Below are positions 1 through 8,061 of a stretch of DNA of 48,933 nt, piece by piece. Position 1 is the stretch's first letter; each line of letters opens with the position of its first letter. The translations under genes were made by a program, and so were the position numbers. Source of the stretch: JBBDSH01 sp040905045 (GTDB lineage Bacteria; Pseudomonadota; Gammaproteobacteria; Eutrophobiales; Eutrophobiaceae); NCBI GenBank assembly GCA_040905045.1, contig JBBDSH010000032.1:1-48933 (forward strand), read 5' to 3'. The notes beneath the pieces are model-generated. The model saw only the letters and a list, made by a program, of their open reading frames with translations. It did no database searches and was not told the origin of the DNA.

Positions 1-177
1 GTCTCAAAATTCTGCGTGAGCCGCTCCCGGATCGGGGTCCGGGATGACGTTGTTATCGGCCGAAATGTGTGGATGTAAGGTGCACCGCGCAGCACAGTGG
101 CTACACCACGCTCGTCGCGCCGCGCCCTGAACCCAAAGCGCCACGGTCGCGGCCACGTAGAATTTTGAGATAGGTTC
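1..177. repeat. Inverted-repeat element A (MITE-like, left end at or outside window edge)
   Basis: Non-coding stretch bounded by inverted arms: TCTCAAAATTCTGCGTG at 2-18 and CACGTAGAATTTTGAGA at 154-170, which match at 16 of 17 positions. The arms resemble those of the elements at 7732-7871 and 38683-38822 (a run of A or T about 10 nt from each end). By that comparison the right end would be near 177 and the left end a few bases before base 1. The interior is GC-rich and I could not align it confidently with the other two copies. It lies directly upstream of serC, where gyrA often sits in relatives. No gene is visible here. Confidence 0.6.
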
Positions 178-208
178 TCTAATTTCAGTAAAGAGGTACG
201 GTTTTTTT

Positions 209-1297
209 ATGAGTCATCATCGCGTCTATAACTTTGGTCCCGGGCCGGCCATGTTACCCAAGGCCGTTCTGGAACAGGCACGGGAGGAATTGCTGGACTG
301 GCAGGGCACCGGCATGTCGGTCATCGAAATGAGCCATCGCAGCAAGGGGTTTATTTCCATTGCCGAACAGGCGGAGGCGGATCTGCGCGAGCTGCTGTCC
401 ATTACCGATGATTACCGCGTGCTGTTCCTGCAGGGCGGCGCCACCACACAGTTTGCCATGGTACCGCTGAATCTGCTCGGCAAGAACGACACCGCCGATT
501 ACCTGCATACCGGACAATGGTCGGGCAAGGCCATTAAGGAAGCAAAACGTTTTGCCGATATTCATATCGCGGCCAGTTCCGAGGCGGATAATTTCAGTAC
601 AATTCCGGAAATTGAGACCTGGCAAATCAGTGACAATGCCAAATACCTGTATTTCACCTCCAATGAAACCATCGGCGGTGTCGAATTCCAGGCCTATCCG
701 GACAGCGGCGGTATTCCCCTGGTCTGCGATGCGACTTCCAATTTCCTCAGCAGGAAAATAACGCTGGATAAGTACGGCGTTATCTTCGCCGGCGCGCAGA
801 AGAACTTCGGCCCTTCCGGTATTGCCGTGGCCGTCGTTCGCAACGATCTCATCGGCCACGCCCGGGAGGGTATTCCCAGCCTTTATGATTACGCCGTTCA
901 CCGGGACAGCAACTGCATGTACAACACGCCGCCCACCTTCAGCTGGTATCTGTGCGGGCTGATGTTCCGCTGGATCAAGGAGCAGGGCGGTGTGCAGGCC
1001 ATGGAGAACATGGCCATAGAGCGTTCCAGTCTCATGTATCAATTGCTTGATGAGAGCGATTTCTATCACAGCCCGGTCAACCCCCGGTATCGCTCGCGCA
1101 TGAATGTCCCCTTCACCCTGCCGAACGAGGATATGGAGAAGCGCTTCCTGGCCGAGGCGAAAGAGGCCGATCTGGTGACACTGGAGGGCCACCGCAGTGT
1201 CGGTGGCCTGCGGGCCAGCCTGTATAACGGCATGCCCATCGAGGGCGCCAGAGCCCTGGTCGACTTCATGCGGGATTTCGAAAAGCGCTATGGGTGA
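209..1297 (+). CDS. serC: Phosphoserine aminotransferase
   Basis: Cytoplasmic class V PLP aminotransferase that converts 3-phosphohydroxypyruvate and glutamate to O-phosphoserine (serine synthesis); the family also serves PLP synthesis. It has the N-terminal YNFGPGPAMLP motif, and the PLP lysine is Lys198 in AGAQKNFGPSG. At 362 residues it has the normal family length. The ATG at 209 follows AGAGGT (192-197) at a rather long spacing. It is first in a run with pheA, tyrA and aroA, as in pseudomonads. Its stop codon falls inside a small GTGAGGC hairpin (1294-1311). Confidence 0.97.
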   Translation: MSHHRVYNFGPGPAMLPKAVLEQAREELLDWQGTGMSVIEMSHRSKGFISIAEQAEADLRELLSITDDYRVLFLQGGATTQFAMVPLNLLGKNDTADYLHTGQWSGKAIKEAKRFADIHIAASSEADNFSTIPEIETWQISDNAKYLYFTSNETIGGVEFQAYPDSGGIPLVCDATSNFLSRKITLDKYGVIFAGAQKNFGPSGIAVAVVRNDLIGHAREGIPSLYDYAVHRDSNCMYNTPPTFSWYLCGLMFRWIKEQGGVQAMENMAIERSSLMYQLLDESDFYHSPVNPRYRSRMNVPFTLPNEDMEKRFLAEAKEADLVTLEGHRSVGGLRASLYNGMPIEGARALVDFMRDFEKRYG

Positions 1298-1322
1298 GGC
1301 GCAAGCCTCACGCCTCACTCAC
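1294..1322. repeat. Short GTGAGG-family hairpin at serC/pheA junction
   Basis: GTGAGGC, a GCAA loop, then GCCTCAC form a perfect 7-bp stem (1294-1311), followed by another GCCTCACTCAC half unit. It overlaps the serC stop. It is the shortest member of the purine/pyrimidine-arm repeat family seen at 2507-2580, 25903-25994, 27486-27591, 30411-30600 and 44052-44144. No T-run follows, so it is not an obvious intrinsic terminator. Confidence 0.6.
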
Positions 1323-1365
1323 AAGTCGTGTATCATCCGGTTCCAAACCAACACACGTTATTCCC

Positions 1366-2451
1366 ATGACTGACGACAACCGGCTCGAGGCCATACGCGC
1401 ACGTATCGATGAGGTGGACAGCAAGCTGATTGAGTTGATCAGCGAGCGGGCCAGACTCGCCGCAAAGGTCGCGGACACCAAGCGCGGCGACGGCGAGACG
1501 GATTCCTTTTACCGGCCCGAGCGCGAGGCGCTGGTATTGCGCCGCGTTATTGACGAAAACCACGGACCGCTCGCCGACGAGGAACTGGCCCGCCTTTTTC
1601 GCGAGATCATGTCCGCCTGCCTGGCCCTGGAACAGCCTCTGAGCATTGCCTACCTGGGTCCGGAAGGGACATTCACCCAGGCCGCCGCCCTGAAGCACTT
1701 CGGCCATTCGGTGACGACGGTTGCCTATGCCGGTATCGATCAGGTCTTCAGTGAAGTCGAGAGCGGTGCCTGTCAGTACGGTGTGGTGCCCGTGGAAAAC
1801 TCCATTGAGGGCGTGGTCAATCATACTTTGGATATGCTCCTCAATTCCGGCCTGAATATCTGCGGCGAAGTGGAGTTGCGCATCCACCATCATCTTATGA
1901 GCAAGGCGGAGCGGCTGGAGGATGTGAAGAAGGTCTATTCCCATCAACAGTCACTGGCCCAGTGCCGGCGTTGGCTGGATCATCATCTGCTGGATGTGGA
2001 GCGGCAGCCCGTGAGCAGCAATGCCGAGGCGGCACGCTGTGCCAGCGAGGAAGCCGGGGCGGCCGCCATTGCCGGCGAGTCGGCGGCGGAACTCTATGAA
2101 CTGAATATTCTGGTCAGCAATATCGAGGATGAGCCGGACAACACCACCCGTTTCCTGGTGCTGGGACGGGAAGCGATTCCGGCCAGCGGCTCGGACAAGA
2201 CCTCGCTGCTTTTCACCATGCCCAGCCGGCCGGGATCCCTGCTGACGATGCTGGCCTGTTTTGCCGACAACAATGTCAATATGACCCGCATCGAGTCGCG
2301 GCCGTCGCGCCGGGGCATGTGGGACTATGTCTTCTTCGTCGACGTGGAAGGCCATATGCAGGACGAAGCCGTCGCCGCCGCCGTAAGGCAGCTGGAAGAT
2401 CAGGCCTCGCTGGTCAAACTGCTGGGCTCGTACCCCCGGGCGGTCATTTGA
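1366..2451 (+). CDS. pheA: Bifunctional chorismate mutase / prephenate dehydratase (P-protein)
   Basis: Cytoplasmic enzyme that converts chorismate to prephenate and then phenylpyruvate for phenylalanine synthesis. Residues 1-90 form the AroQ chorismate mutase helices (RARIDEVDSKLIELISERA). The dehydratase domain follows, with its TRFLVLG motif (NTTRFLVLGREAI). The C-terminal ACT domain carries the ESRP signature (TRIESRPSRRGMWDY) that binds phenylalanine for feedback control. I start it at ATG 1366 (361 aa). The reading frame stays open back to a GTG at 1294, but those 24 codons are repeat hairpin sequence. No good ribosome-binding site is visible. Relatives often have hisC between this gene and tyrA; here there is only a repeat. 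Confidence 0.95.
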   Translation: MTDDNRLEAIRARIDEVDSKLIELISERARLAAKVADTKRGDGETDSFYRPEREALVLRRVIDENHGPLADEELARLFREIMSACLALEQPLSIAYLGPEGTFTQAAALKHFGHSVTTVAYAGIDQVFSEVESGACQYGVVPVENSIEGVVNHTLDMLLNSGLNICGEVELRIHHHLMSKAERLEDVKKVYSHQQSLAQCRRWLDHHLLDVERQPVSSNAEAARCASEEAGAAAIAGESAAELYELNILVSNIEDEPDNTTRFLVLGREAIPASGSDKTSLLFTMPSRPGSLLTMLACFADNNVNMTRIESRPSRRGMWDYVFFVDVEGHMQDEAVAAAVRQLEDQASLVKLLGSYPRAVI

Positions 2452-2506
2452 CTTGGTTGTTTTATCCGAGACGGCCGGGTAACTGAAAATATCACGGCAA
2501 AATTAA

Positions 2507-2580
2507 GTGGTGAGGAGTAAGGAGTGAGGAGTGAAACCCCGATTTTTTTACTCCTCACTCCTCACTTCTCACGCCTCACT
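2507..2580. repeat. Paired GTGAGGAGTAAGG repeat, long hairpin between pheA and tyrA
   Basis: A purine-rich arm (about 2507-2534, units GTGAGGAGTAAGGAGTGAGG) and a pyrimidine-rich arm (about 2550-2579, units CTCCTCACTCCTCACTTC) are near-complementary around a 15-nt spacer containing a T-run. The predicted stem is about 27 bp with a few mismatches. The pyrimidine arm keeps the tyrA frame open upstream of its likely start. Confidence 0.8.
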
Positions 2581-2599
2581 TTTATCAACATTGGCACAT

Positions 2600-3496
2600 A
2601 TGTTATTTGAATACGTTGTTATCATCGGAGTAGGCCTCATCGGCGGGTCGCTGGCGCGAGCGCTGCGCCGGGCCGGTGCCTGCGCGCGTATCACCGGTGT
2701 CGGTCGCCATGAAGCCAACCTGAAGCGGGCCCTGGAACTGGGTGTTATCGATGATTATCAACTGGATACCGCTGATGCGGTGAAAGACGCGGATCTGATC
2801 GTACTGGCGACGCCGCTGTCAACCACGGAATCGTTGTTGCAGGGGCTGCAGAATTCATTAAAGCCGGACGCGATAATCACTGATGTGGGCAGTGCCAAGG
2901 GATCCGTGGTGAATGCGGCCCGCGCGTCCCTCGGTGAACGCTTCGGCCGGTTCGTGCCCGCGCATCCCATTGCCGGTACGGAACAGAGCGGCGTGGATGC
3001 CTCGTTTGCCGAACTGTTTGACGATCATCTGGTTATCCTGACGCCGGTGAAAGAGACCGACGAACAGGCGATTGCCGCCATTACGCAAATGTGGGAAGAG
3101 TGCGGGGCCCGGGTAGTGAACATGGATGTAGACCAGCATGATCGTATACTGGCCGCCACCAGTCATTTGCCGCACATGCTGGCCTACGCCCTGGTGGATT
3201 GTCTGGCCGAGATGGAAGAGCGCGAGGAGATATTCCGGTTCGCCGCGGGAGGGTTCCGGGATTTTACCCGTATCGCCTCCAGCAGTCCGCTTATGTGGCA
3301 CGATGTCTGTCTGGCCAACCGGGATTCATTGCTGACTGTACTGGATGATTTTCAGGAACACCTGGCCCGTGTCCGGGCCGCTGTTGCCGGCAACGACGGG
3401 GCCCGCCTGCTGGAGATATTCAACCGGGCCAGGCAGGCACGGGATGATTTTATCCGCCGGCGCGGCGGCCAGGCCGCACTGGACACCGATGAATAG
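2600..3496 (+). CDS. tyrA: Prephenate dehydrogenase (monofunctional TyrA)
   Basis: NAD-dependent oxidative decarboxylation of prephenate to 4-hydroxyphenylpyruvate, in tyrosine synthesis. A Rossmann fold starts at once with the nucleotide loop IGVGLIGGSLARAL, then conserved segments VLATPLS, DVGSAKG, HPIAGTEQSG and AATSHLPHMLAYAL. I use ATG 2600 (298 aa). An upstream GTG at 2531 in the same frame would add 23 residues encoded by the repeat and unlike any TyrA. No chorismate mutase or ACT domain is present. In pseudomonads tyrA and aroA are fused; here they are separate, with a 28-mer repeat between them. Confidence 0.93.
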   Translation: MLFEYVVIIGVGLIGGSLARALRRAGACARITGVGRHEANLKRALELGVIDDYQLDTADAVKDADLIVLATPLSTTESLLQGLQNSLKPDAIITDVGSAKGSVVNAARASLGERFGRFVPAHPIAGTEQSGVDASFAELFDDHLVILTPVKETDEQAIAAITQMWEECGARVVNMDVDQHDRILAATSHLPHMLAYALVDCLAEMEEREEIFRFAAGGFRDFTRIASSSPLMWHDVCLANRDSLLTVLDDFQEHLARVRAAVAGNDGARLLEIFNRARQARDDFIRRRGGQAALDTDE

Positions 3497-3507
3497 GTTC
3501 AGCCGGT

Positions 3508-3535
3508 AGTACCTCAACACAGGGATTATGATGAG
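3508..3535 (+). repeat. 28-mer repeat carrying the aroA ribosome-binding site and start
   Basis: This 28-nt segment, beginning AGTACCTCAACACAGG and ending ATTATGATGAG, matches 10210-10237 at the end of pyrF in 27 of 28 positions. Here the AGGG acts as the probable Shine-Dalgarno for aroA and the ATG pair supplies its start. Unlike the pyrF copy, it has no opposite arm. Confidence 0.75.
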
Positions 3536-4856
3536 CGATGCGGAGCGAATCGATTTTATTTCCCGCCCGGTCACGCGAGTGAGCGGTAAGGCGTGCGTAC
3601 CGGGCGACAAGTCCATCTCCCATCGCGCCCTCATGTTCGGCGCCATCGCCGAAGGCGGTACGCAAATACAGGGGTTTCTGGACGGTGCCGACACCAATGC
3701 CACGCTGAATGCCTTCAGGCAAATGGGCGTGGAGATGGATCACAATAGCGCCCATGAGGTCACCGTGCACGGGGCCGGACTGCGGGGACTGGCCGCGCCG
3801 CCGGCATCTCTGGATCTGGGCAATTCCGGCACGTCCGTGCGCCTGTTGGCGGGTCTGCTGGCGGGGCAGGCGTTCGATACGGAACTGGTCGGTGATCCTT
3901 CATTGATGAAGCGTCCCATGCGCCGGGTGGTCGAACCCCTGCGTCTCATGGGCGCGGACATCGAGTGCAGCGCAGCCGGGACGTTGCCGCTGCACATCCA
4001 CGGCGGGCGTAAGCTGAAGGGTATCGAGTACGTCATGCCGGTGGCCAGCGCCCAGTTGAAATCAGCCATACTGCTGGCCGGTCTGTATGCTGACGGGGCC
4101 ACTTCCGTCACTGAACCGGCCGTGACCCGCGATCATACCGAGCGCATGCTGGAGCAATTCGGTTGTCCCGTAGTGCGCGACGGGGCACGCATCAGGCTGA
4201 CGTCTTCACCCTTGCAGGGTTGTTCCATACGTATACCGGGGGATATTTCTTCCGCCGCCTTTCTCATGGTTGCGGCCTGCGTTGTCCCGGGCGCGGATAT
4301 TCTGCTCGAGAATATCGGGATCAATCCCACGCGTGACGCGGTCATTGCCATACTCCGGCTCATGGGTGCCGATATTCATGTCACCGAGCTGGATGACGGC
4401 CAGTCGGAGCCGTCGGCGGATATTCGCGTGCGTCAGCAGCCGCTATCCGGTATCCGGATACCGGAGGAACTGGTGCCTGTCGCCATTGACGAATTCCCGG
4501 CGCTGTTTATTGCCGCCGCCTGCGCCTCCGGTGAGACAGTGTTATCCGGCGCGGAAGAACTTCGCGTCAAGGAGAGTGATCGCATCGCGGCCATGGCCGA
4601 TGGCCTGGCGGGGCTGGGAATCGACGTCGCCGCGTATGAAGACGGTATGCGGATCACCGGCGGCGTCCTGCGGGGCGGCGAGGTGGACAGCCGCGGTGAT
4701 CATCGTATTGCCATGGCTTTCAGCGTGGCGGGCGCAGCGGCCCAGGGAAGGGTGCGGGTCCGGGATTGCAGGAATGTGGACACTTCTTTCCCCGGATTTA
4801 TCGAGTGTATCAACGGCATCGGCCTGCAGGTGACGGCGGAGACGCAGCGTGCCTGA
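3531..4856 (+). CDS. aroA: 3-phosphoshikimate 1-carboxyvinyltransferase (EPSP synthase), class II-type
   Basis: Transfers the enolpyruvyl group of PEP to shikimate-3-phosphate in the shikimate pathway; cytoplasmic. Conserved segments in order: PGDKSISHRAL, LGNSGTSVRLLAG, VASAQLKSAILLAGL, RDHTERML, NPTRDA and RVKESDRI. The four short motifs used to recognise class II (glyphosate-insensitive) EPSP synthases, RxHxE, GDKx, SAQxK and NxTR, are all readable, unlike the E. coli class I enzyme. The second ATG (3531) has the better spacing to AGGG at 3521-3524; ATG 3528 is the alternative. The gene overlaps cmk by 8 nt. Confidence 0.96.
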   Translation: MSDAERIDFISRPVTRVSGKACVPGDKSISHRALMFGAIAEGGTQIQGFLDGADTNATLNAFRQMGVEMDHNSAHEVTVHGAGLRGLAAPPASLDLGNSGTSVRLLAGLLAGQAFDTELVGDPSLMKRPMRRVVEPLRLMGADIECSAAGTLPLHIHGGRKLKGIEYVMPVASAQLKSAILLAGLYADGATSVTEPAVTRDHTERMLEQFGCPVVRDGARIRLTSSPLQGCSIRIPGDISSAAFLMVAACVVPGADILLENIGINPTRDAVIAILRLMGADIHVTELDDGQSEPSADIRVRQQPLSGIRIPEELVPVAIDEFPALFIAAACASGETVLSGAEELRVKESDRIAAMADGLAGLGIDVAAYEDGMRITGGVLRGGEVDSRGDHRIAMAFSVAGAAAQGRVRVRDCRNVDTSFPGFIECINGIGLQVTAETQRA

Positions 4857-5541
4857 GGCCCCGGTTATCACCGTGGACGGTCCCGGCGGTACCGGCAAGG
4901 GGACCCTGTGCGCGTACCTGGCCGGATGGCTGGGCTGGCACCTGCTGGACAGCGGCGCCCTTTACCGGGTTCTGGCCCTGGCCGCACTGGATTACGGTAT
5001 GGATATGGCCGATGAGTCGGCGCTGGCCGGCCTGGCGCGGGATCTGGACGTGGATTTCCGGCAGGACGAAGAGGCCGGCACCATCCGCGTGATTCTCGAC
5101 GGCGGGGATGTGAGCGGCCGTATCCGTACCGAGGAATGCGGCAGTGCCGCATCCCGGATCGCGGGGTTCCCCCGGGTACGAGCCGCACTGGTGGAACGCC
5201 AGCACGCTTTTCGCAGGCTGCCGGGTCTCATTGCCGACGGCCGGGATATGGGGACCGTCATATTTCCCGATGCCGGGCTCAAGCTGTTCCTGACCGCCAG
5301 CCCGGAGGAACGTGCCAGGAGGCGCTATAAACAGTTGATAGAACAAGGAATTAGTGTTAATCTCCATCGCCTTTCGGCTGACATAGCCGAGCGGGACGAG
5401 CGCGACAGCAGACGCGAGGCTTCACCAATGAAGCCCGCTCCGGAAGCCATTGTCATTGATACGACCGACCGGGATGTGGCCGGGGTTATTGAGACTGTGA
5501 CCGGGCTGGTGCGCGAACGTTTTCCGGATAGACAGAAATAA
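4849..5541 (+). CDS. cmk: Cytidylate kinase
   Basis: Phosphorylates CMP and dCMP with ATP for nucleotide salvage and recycling. The P-loop GPGGTGKGT lies at about residues 11-19. Further family segments are LDSGALYRVLALAALDYG, DGRDMGTVIFPDAGLK, and the lid region with RRRYKQL and ERDERDSRREASPM. At 230 residues it has the usual length. Start is GTG 4849, eight nt inside the aroA end, with GGAG eight nt upstream. This suggests translational coupling with aroA. The cmk-rpsA-ihfB order is standard for Gammaproteobacteria. Confidence 0.96.
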   Translation: MPEAPVITVDGPGGTGKGTLCAYLAGWLGWHLLDSGALYRVLALAALDYGMDMADESALAGLARDLDVDFRQDEEAGTIRVILDGGDVSGRIRTEECGSAASRIAGFPRVRAALVERQHAFRRLPGLIADGRDMGTVIFPDAGLKLFLTASPEERARRRYKQLIEQGISVNLHRLSADIAERDERDSRREASPMKPAPEAIVIDTTDRDVAGVIETVTGLVRERFPDRQK

Positions 5542-5622
5542 TGACCAGTCATTAACCATTAACCACAACCCTGCACGGGCCCTGGCGGCGGGACGGAGCA
5601 GTAAATCAGGAAGCAATATTAC

Positions 5623-7296
5623 ATGAGCGAGAGTTTTGCGGAGTTATTTGAACAGAGTCAGATAGACGTCAATATGCGTCCAGGCAGTATCGTCACGGCG
5701 ACCGTCGTGGACGTCAGCCCCGATACGGTCATCGTCAATGCCGGCCTCAAATCGGAGGCCTTTATCCCCATCGACCAGTTCTACGATGAGAAGGGCGATC
5801 TGGAAGTCGCCGTCGGTGATGAAGTGGACGTGGCGCTGGACGCCGTCGAGGACGGTTTCGGCGAAACCCGCCTGTCAAGGGAAAAAGCCAAGCGCCTGCG
5901 GGCCTGGGAGCAACTGGAAAAGGCCTATGAGGCCGACGAAACGGTAACCGGTATTATCACGGAACGCGTCAAGGGCGGTTTTACCGTCGATGTCGACAAA
6001 GTACGCGCCTTTCTGCCCGGCTCACTGGTGGATGTCCGTCCGGTTCGCGATACCACCTATCTGGAAGGCAAGCCGCTGGAATTCAAGGTTATCAAGATTG
6101 ATCGCCGCCGCAGCAATGTTGTGGTTTCCCGCCGCGCCGTGGTGGAAAGCGAGAATTCCGCCGAGCGGCAGGCCCTGCTGGAAAAACTCAGCGAGGGTGT
6201 CGTGGTCAAGGGTGTTGTCAAGAATTTGACCGATTACGGGGCCTTCCTGGATCTTGGAGGCATTGACGGGCTCCTGCATATCACCGACATGGCCTGGAAG
6301 CGGGTCAAGGATCCCAGTGAGATTGTCAACATCGGTGACGAGATTGATGTCAAGGTGCTCAAGTTCGATCGCGAACGCAATCGCGTTTCCCTGGGACTGA
6401 AGCAGATGGGCGATGATCCGTGGACGGATCTGACCCGGCGTTTTCCGGAAGGCGCCCGACTGCGCGGCCGCGTTACCAATATCGCCGATTACGGCTGCTT
6501 TGTGGAACTGGAAGAAGGTGTGGAAGGCCTGGTTCACGTTTCCGAGATGGACTGGACCAACAAGAATGTGCACCCGTCCAAGCTGGTGCATATCGGCGAT
6601 GAAGTGGAAGTCATGATCCTGGATATCGATGAGGAACGGCGCCGGATTTCCCTGGGCATGAAACAGTGCCAGCCCAACCCGTGGGAGCAGTTCGCCGCAA
6701 TGCACAACAAGGGCGACCGGGTAACCGGTACCATCAAGTCGATTACCGATTTCGGCATCTTTATCGGTCTGGAAGGCGGCATCGACGGCCTGGTCCATTT
6801 ATCCGATGTTTCCTGGACAGATGAAGGCGAACAGGCTATACGTAATTATCAGAAGGGAGAAGAACTCGAAACCGTCGTGCTGGCGGTGGATGCGGAAAGG
6901 GAACGGATTTCCCTGGGCATCAAGCAACTGGAAAAAGATCCCTTCTCCAATTATGTCGCTGAACATCCGAAGGGAAGCATCGTCAAGGGCACGGTGCAGA
7001 CTGTCGAAGCCAAGCATGTTACCGTCCTGCTGGCCGAGGGCGTGGAAGCGTATCTCAAGACAAGCGAGCTTTCCATAGACAAGAAAGTGGAGGATGCAAG
7101 GTCCATGGTCAAGGAGGGGGAAGAACTGGAAGTGAAAATCACCGCCGTGGATCGCAAGAAACGCACAATAACCGTGTCGGTGCGGGCCAAGGAATCCGAT
7201 GATGAGACCGCCGCCGTCAAGGAATATGCCCCGGAGACTTCCAGCGGGGCCAAACTGGGTGATTTACTCAAAGAGCATCTGGATAATAACAGCTGA
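5623..7296 (+). CDS. rpsA: 30S ribosomal protein S1
   Basis: Binds mRNA on the small ribosomal subunit and helps unfold and load messages. Six consecutive S1 (OB-fold) domains are visible; repeats three to five carry signatures such as LTDYGAFLDLGGIDGLLHIT, IADYGCFVELEEGVEGLVHV and ITDFGIFIGLEGGIDGLVHL. At 557 residues it matches E. coli S1 (557). ATG 5623 follows AGGA about ten nt upstream. The 81-nt leader holds a small palindrome (AATGAC-CA-GTCATT, 5540-5553) overlapping the cmk end. S1 is generally autoregulated through its leader; I cannot confirm that structure here. Confidence 0.98.
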   Translation: MSESFAELFEQSQIDVNMRPGSIVTATVVDVSPDTVIVNAGLKSEAFIPIDQFYDEKGDLEVAVGDEVDVALDAVEDGFGETRLSREKAKRLRAWEQLEKAYEADETVTGIITERVKGGFTVDVDKVRAFLPGSLVDVRPVRDTTYLEGKPLEFKVIKIDRRRSNVVVSRRAVVESENSAERQALLEKLSEGVVVKGVVKNLTDYGAFLDLGGIDGLLHITDMAWKRVKDPSEIVNIGDEIDVKVLKFDRERNRVSLGLKQMGDDPWTDLTRRFPEGARLRGRVTNIADYGCFVELEEGVEGLVHVSEMDWTNKNVHPSKLVHIGDEVEVMILDIDEERRRISLGMKQCQPNPWEQFAAMHNKGDRVTGTIKSITDFGIFIGLEGGIDGLVHLSDVSWTDEGEQAIRNYQKGEELETVVLAVDAERERISLGIKQLEKDPFSNYVAEHPKGSIVKGTVQTVEAKHVTVLLAEGVEAYLKTSELSIDKKVEDARSMVKEGEELEVKITAVDRKKRTITVSVRAKESDDETAAVKEYAPETSSGAKLGDLLKEHLDNNS

Positions 7297-7406
7297 AGGC
7301 GCAGCCGCTGCTGGCTCCTGAATAATACCGCGCAGCAGTAAACGGCCCGGGGACCGGTCAGGCAACGTCATGAGCATGTTCCTAACCCATAATAAAGCAG
7401 AGCGTT

Positions 7407-7730
7407 ATGACAAAGTCTGAACTGATTGAATCGCTGTCCAAGCGACAAACACAGTTAGCCTATAAGGATGTGGAACTGGCGGTAAAGACTATCCTGGAAC
7501 ATATGGCCAACACTTTGTCCAACGGGGAGCGTATCGAGATCCGTGGATTCGGCAGCTTTTCCCTTCACTACCGGCCGCCGCGCGTCGGACGCAATCCCAA
7601 GTCCGGTGAGCCGGTATCCCTGCCGGCGAAATACGTGCCGCATTTCAAGCCCGGCAAGCAGTTGCGTGACCGTGTCGACCAGACCCGGGGGACGCCGATA
7701 ACGAGCGCCGTCGGCGGCGATGACGACTAA
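7407..7730 (+). CDS. ihfB: Integration host factor subunit beta
   Basis: DNA-bending nucleoid protein that pairs with IHF-alpha. The HU/IHF fold is clear: MTKSELIESLSKRQ, the IEIRGFGSFSLHYRPPRVGRNPKSG beta-arm region (proline at the arm tip included), and a FKPGKQLRDRV C-terminal helix. At 107 residues it is slightly longer than E. coli IhfB (94) because of an acidic tail, VGGDDD. The 110-nt gap from rpsA could hold its own promoter: CATAAT sits about 15 nt before the start, but no convincing -35 is seen. An inverted-repeat element begins directly after the stop codon. Confidence 0.96.
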   Translation: MTKSELIESLSKRQTQLAYKDVELAVKTILEHMANTLSNGERIEIRGFGSFSLHYRPPRVGRNPKSGEPVSLPAKYVPHFKPGKQLRDRVDQTRGTPITSAVGGDDD

Positions 7731-7731
7731 G

Positions 7732-7871
7732 AAACCGTTTCAAAATTGCCCTTTTCCGCCCAGGCTTCGTTCTCACCTTTCTCAAATGCTCATTTATTAG
7801 CCGTATAAACTACGCTTTTCGAAAGGCTCGGGCCTCGCCTGGACGAAAAATTGCTGCTTTTGAAACGGTTT
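7732..7871. repeat. Inverted-repeat element B (140 bp, MITE-like)
   Basis: Terminal arms AAACCGTTTCAAAA (7732-7745) and TTTTGAAACGGTTT (7858-7871) are perfectly complementary. A second inner complementarity pairs TTTTCCGCCCAGGC with GCCTGGACGAAAAA. Length is exactly 140 bp, the same as the copy at 38683-38822, and the interiors align by eye, for example TTTTCCGC, CTCAAAT-CTCATTTA, TAAACT-CG and ACGAAAAA. It follows the ihfB stop by one base. No target duplication is visible. It contains no gene; the hairpin could also end ihfB transcription. Confidence 0.8.
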
Positions 7872-8061
7872 TTCCATCGCCAATATCCGACCGCCGTGTC
7901 CTCTCTGACGGGATAACATCGCGCGTTCAGGGATGTTGGTTTCCCGCTACATTCAGCTTGCTTCTCCATTCAGCCGTGCCCGGGTGTGTAATTCGCGGGC
8001 TTCCGGGCTAAAATGACGGTGTTTTATACAGCAAGGCGAAAGCCATAACGCGGGAGTTGCC
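7872..8061 (+). other. lapA leader region, no gene seen
   Basis: These 190 nt between element B and lapA encode no credible protein. AT-rich candidates for a -10 (TAAAAT near 8010-8015, TTATAC near 8024-8029) exist, but neither has a good -35. In E. coli the lapAB operon is partly under heat-shock sigma control; I could not make out a convincing sigma-32 site. Confidence 0.3.

Noticed and set aside
254..1318. 354-codon minus-strand frame opposite serC
   Set aside because: Shadow of serC with no domains.
2507..2580. CRISPR-like or tandem array
   Set aside because: Repeats are paired inverted arms with no regular spacers, and no cas gene is present.
5540..5553. AATGAC-CA-GTCATT as a regulatory operator of rpsA
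   Set aside because: Short, overlaps the cmk stop codon, and no matching copy was found elsewhere in the window; chance is likely.
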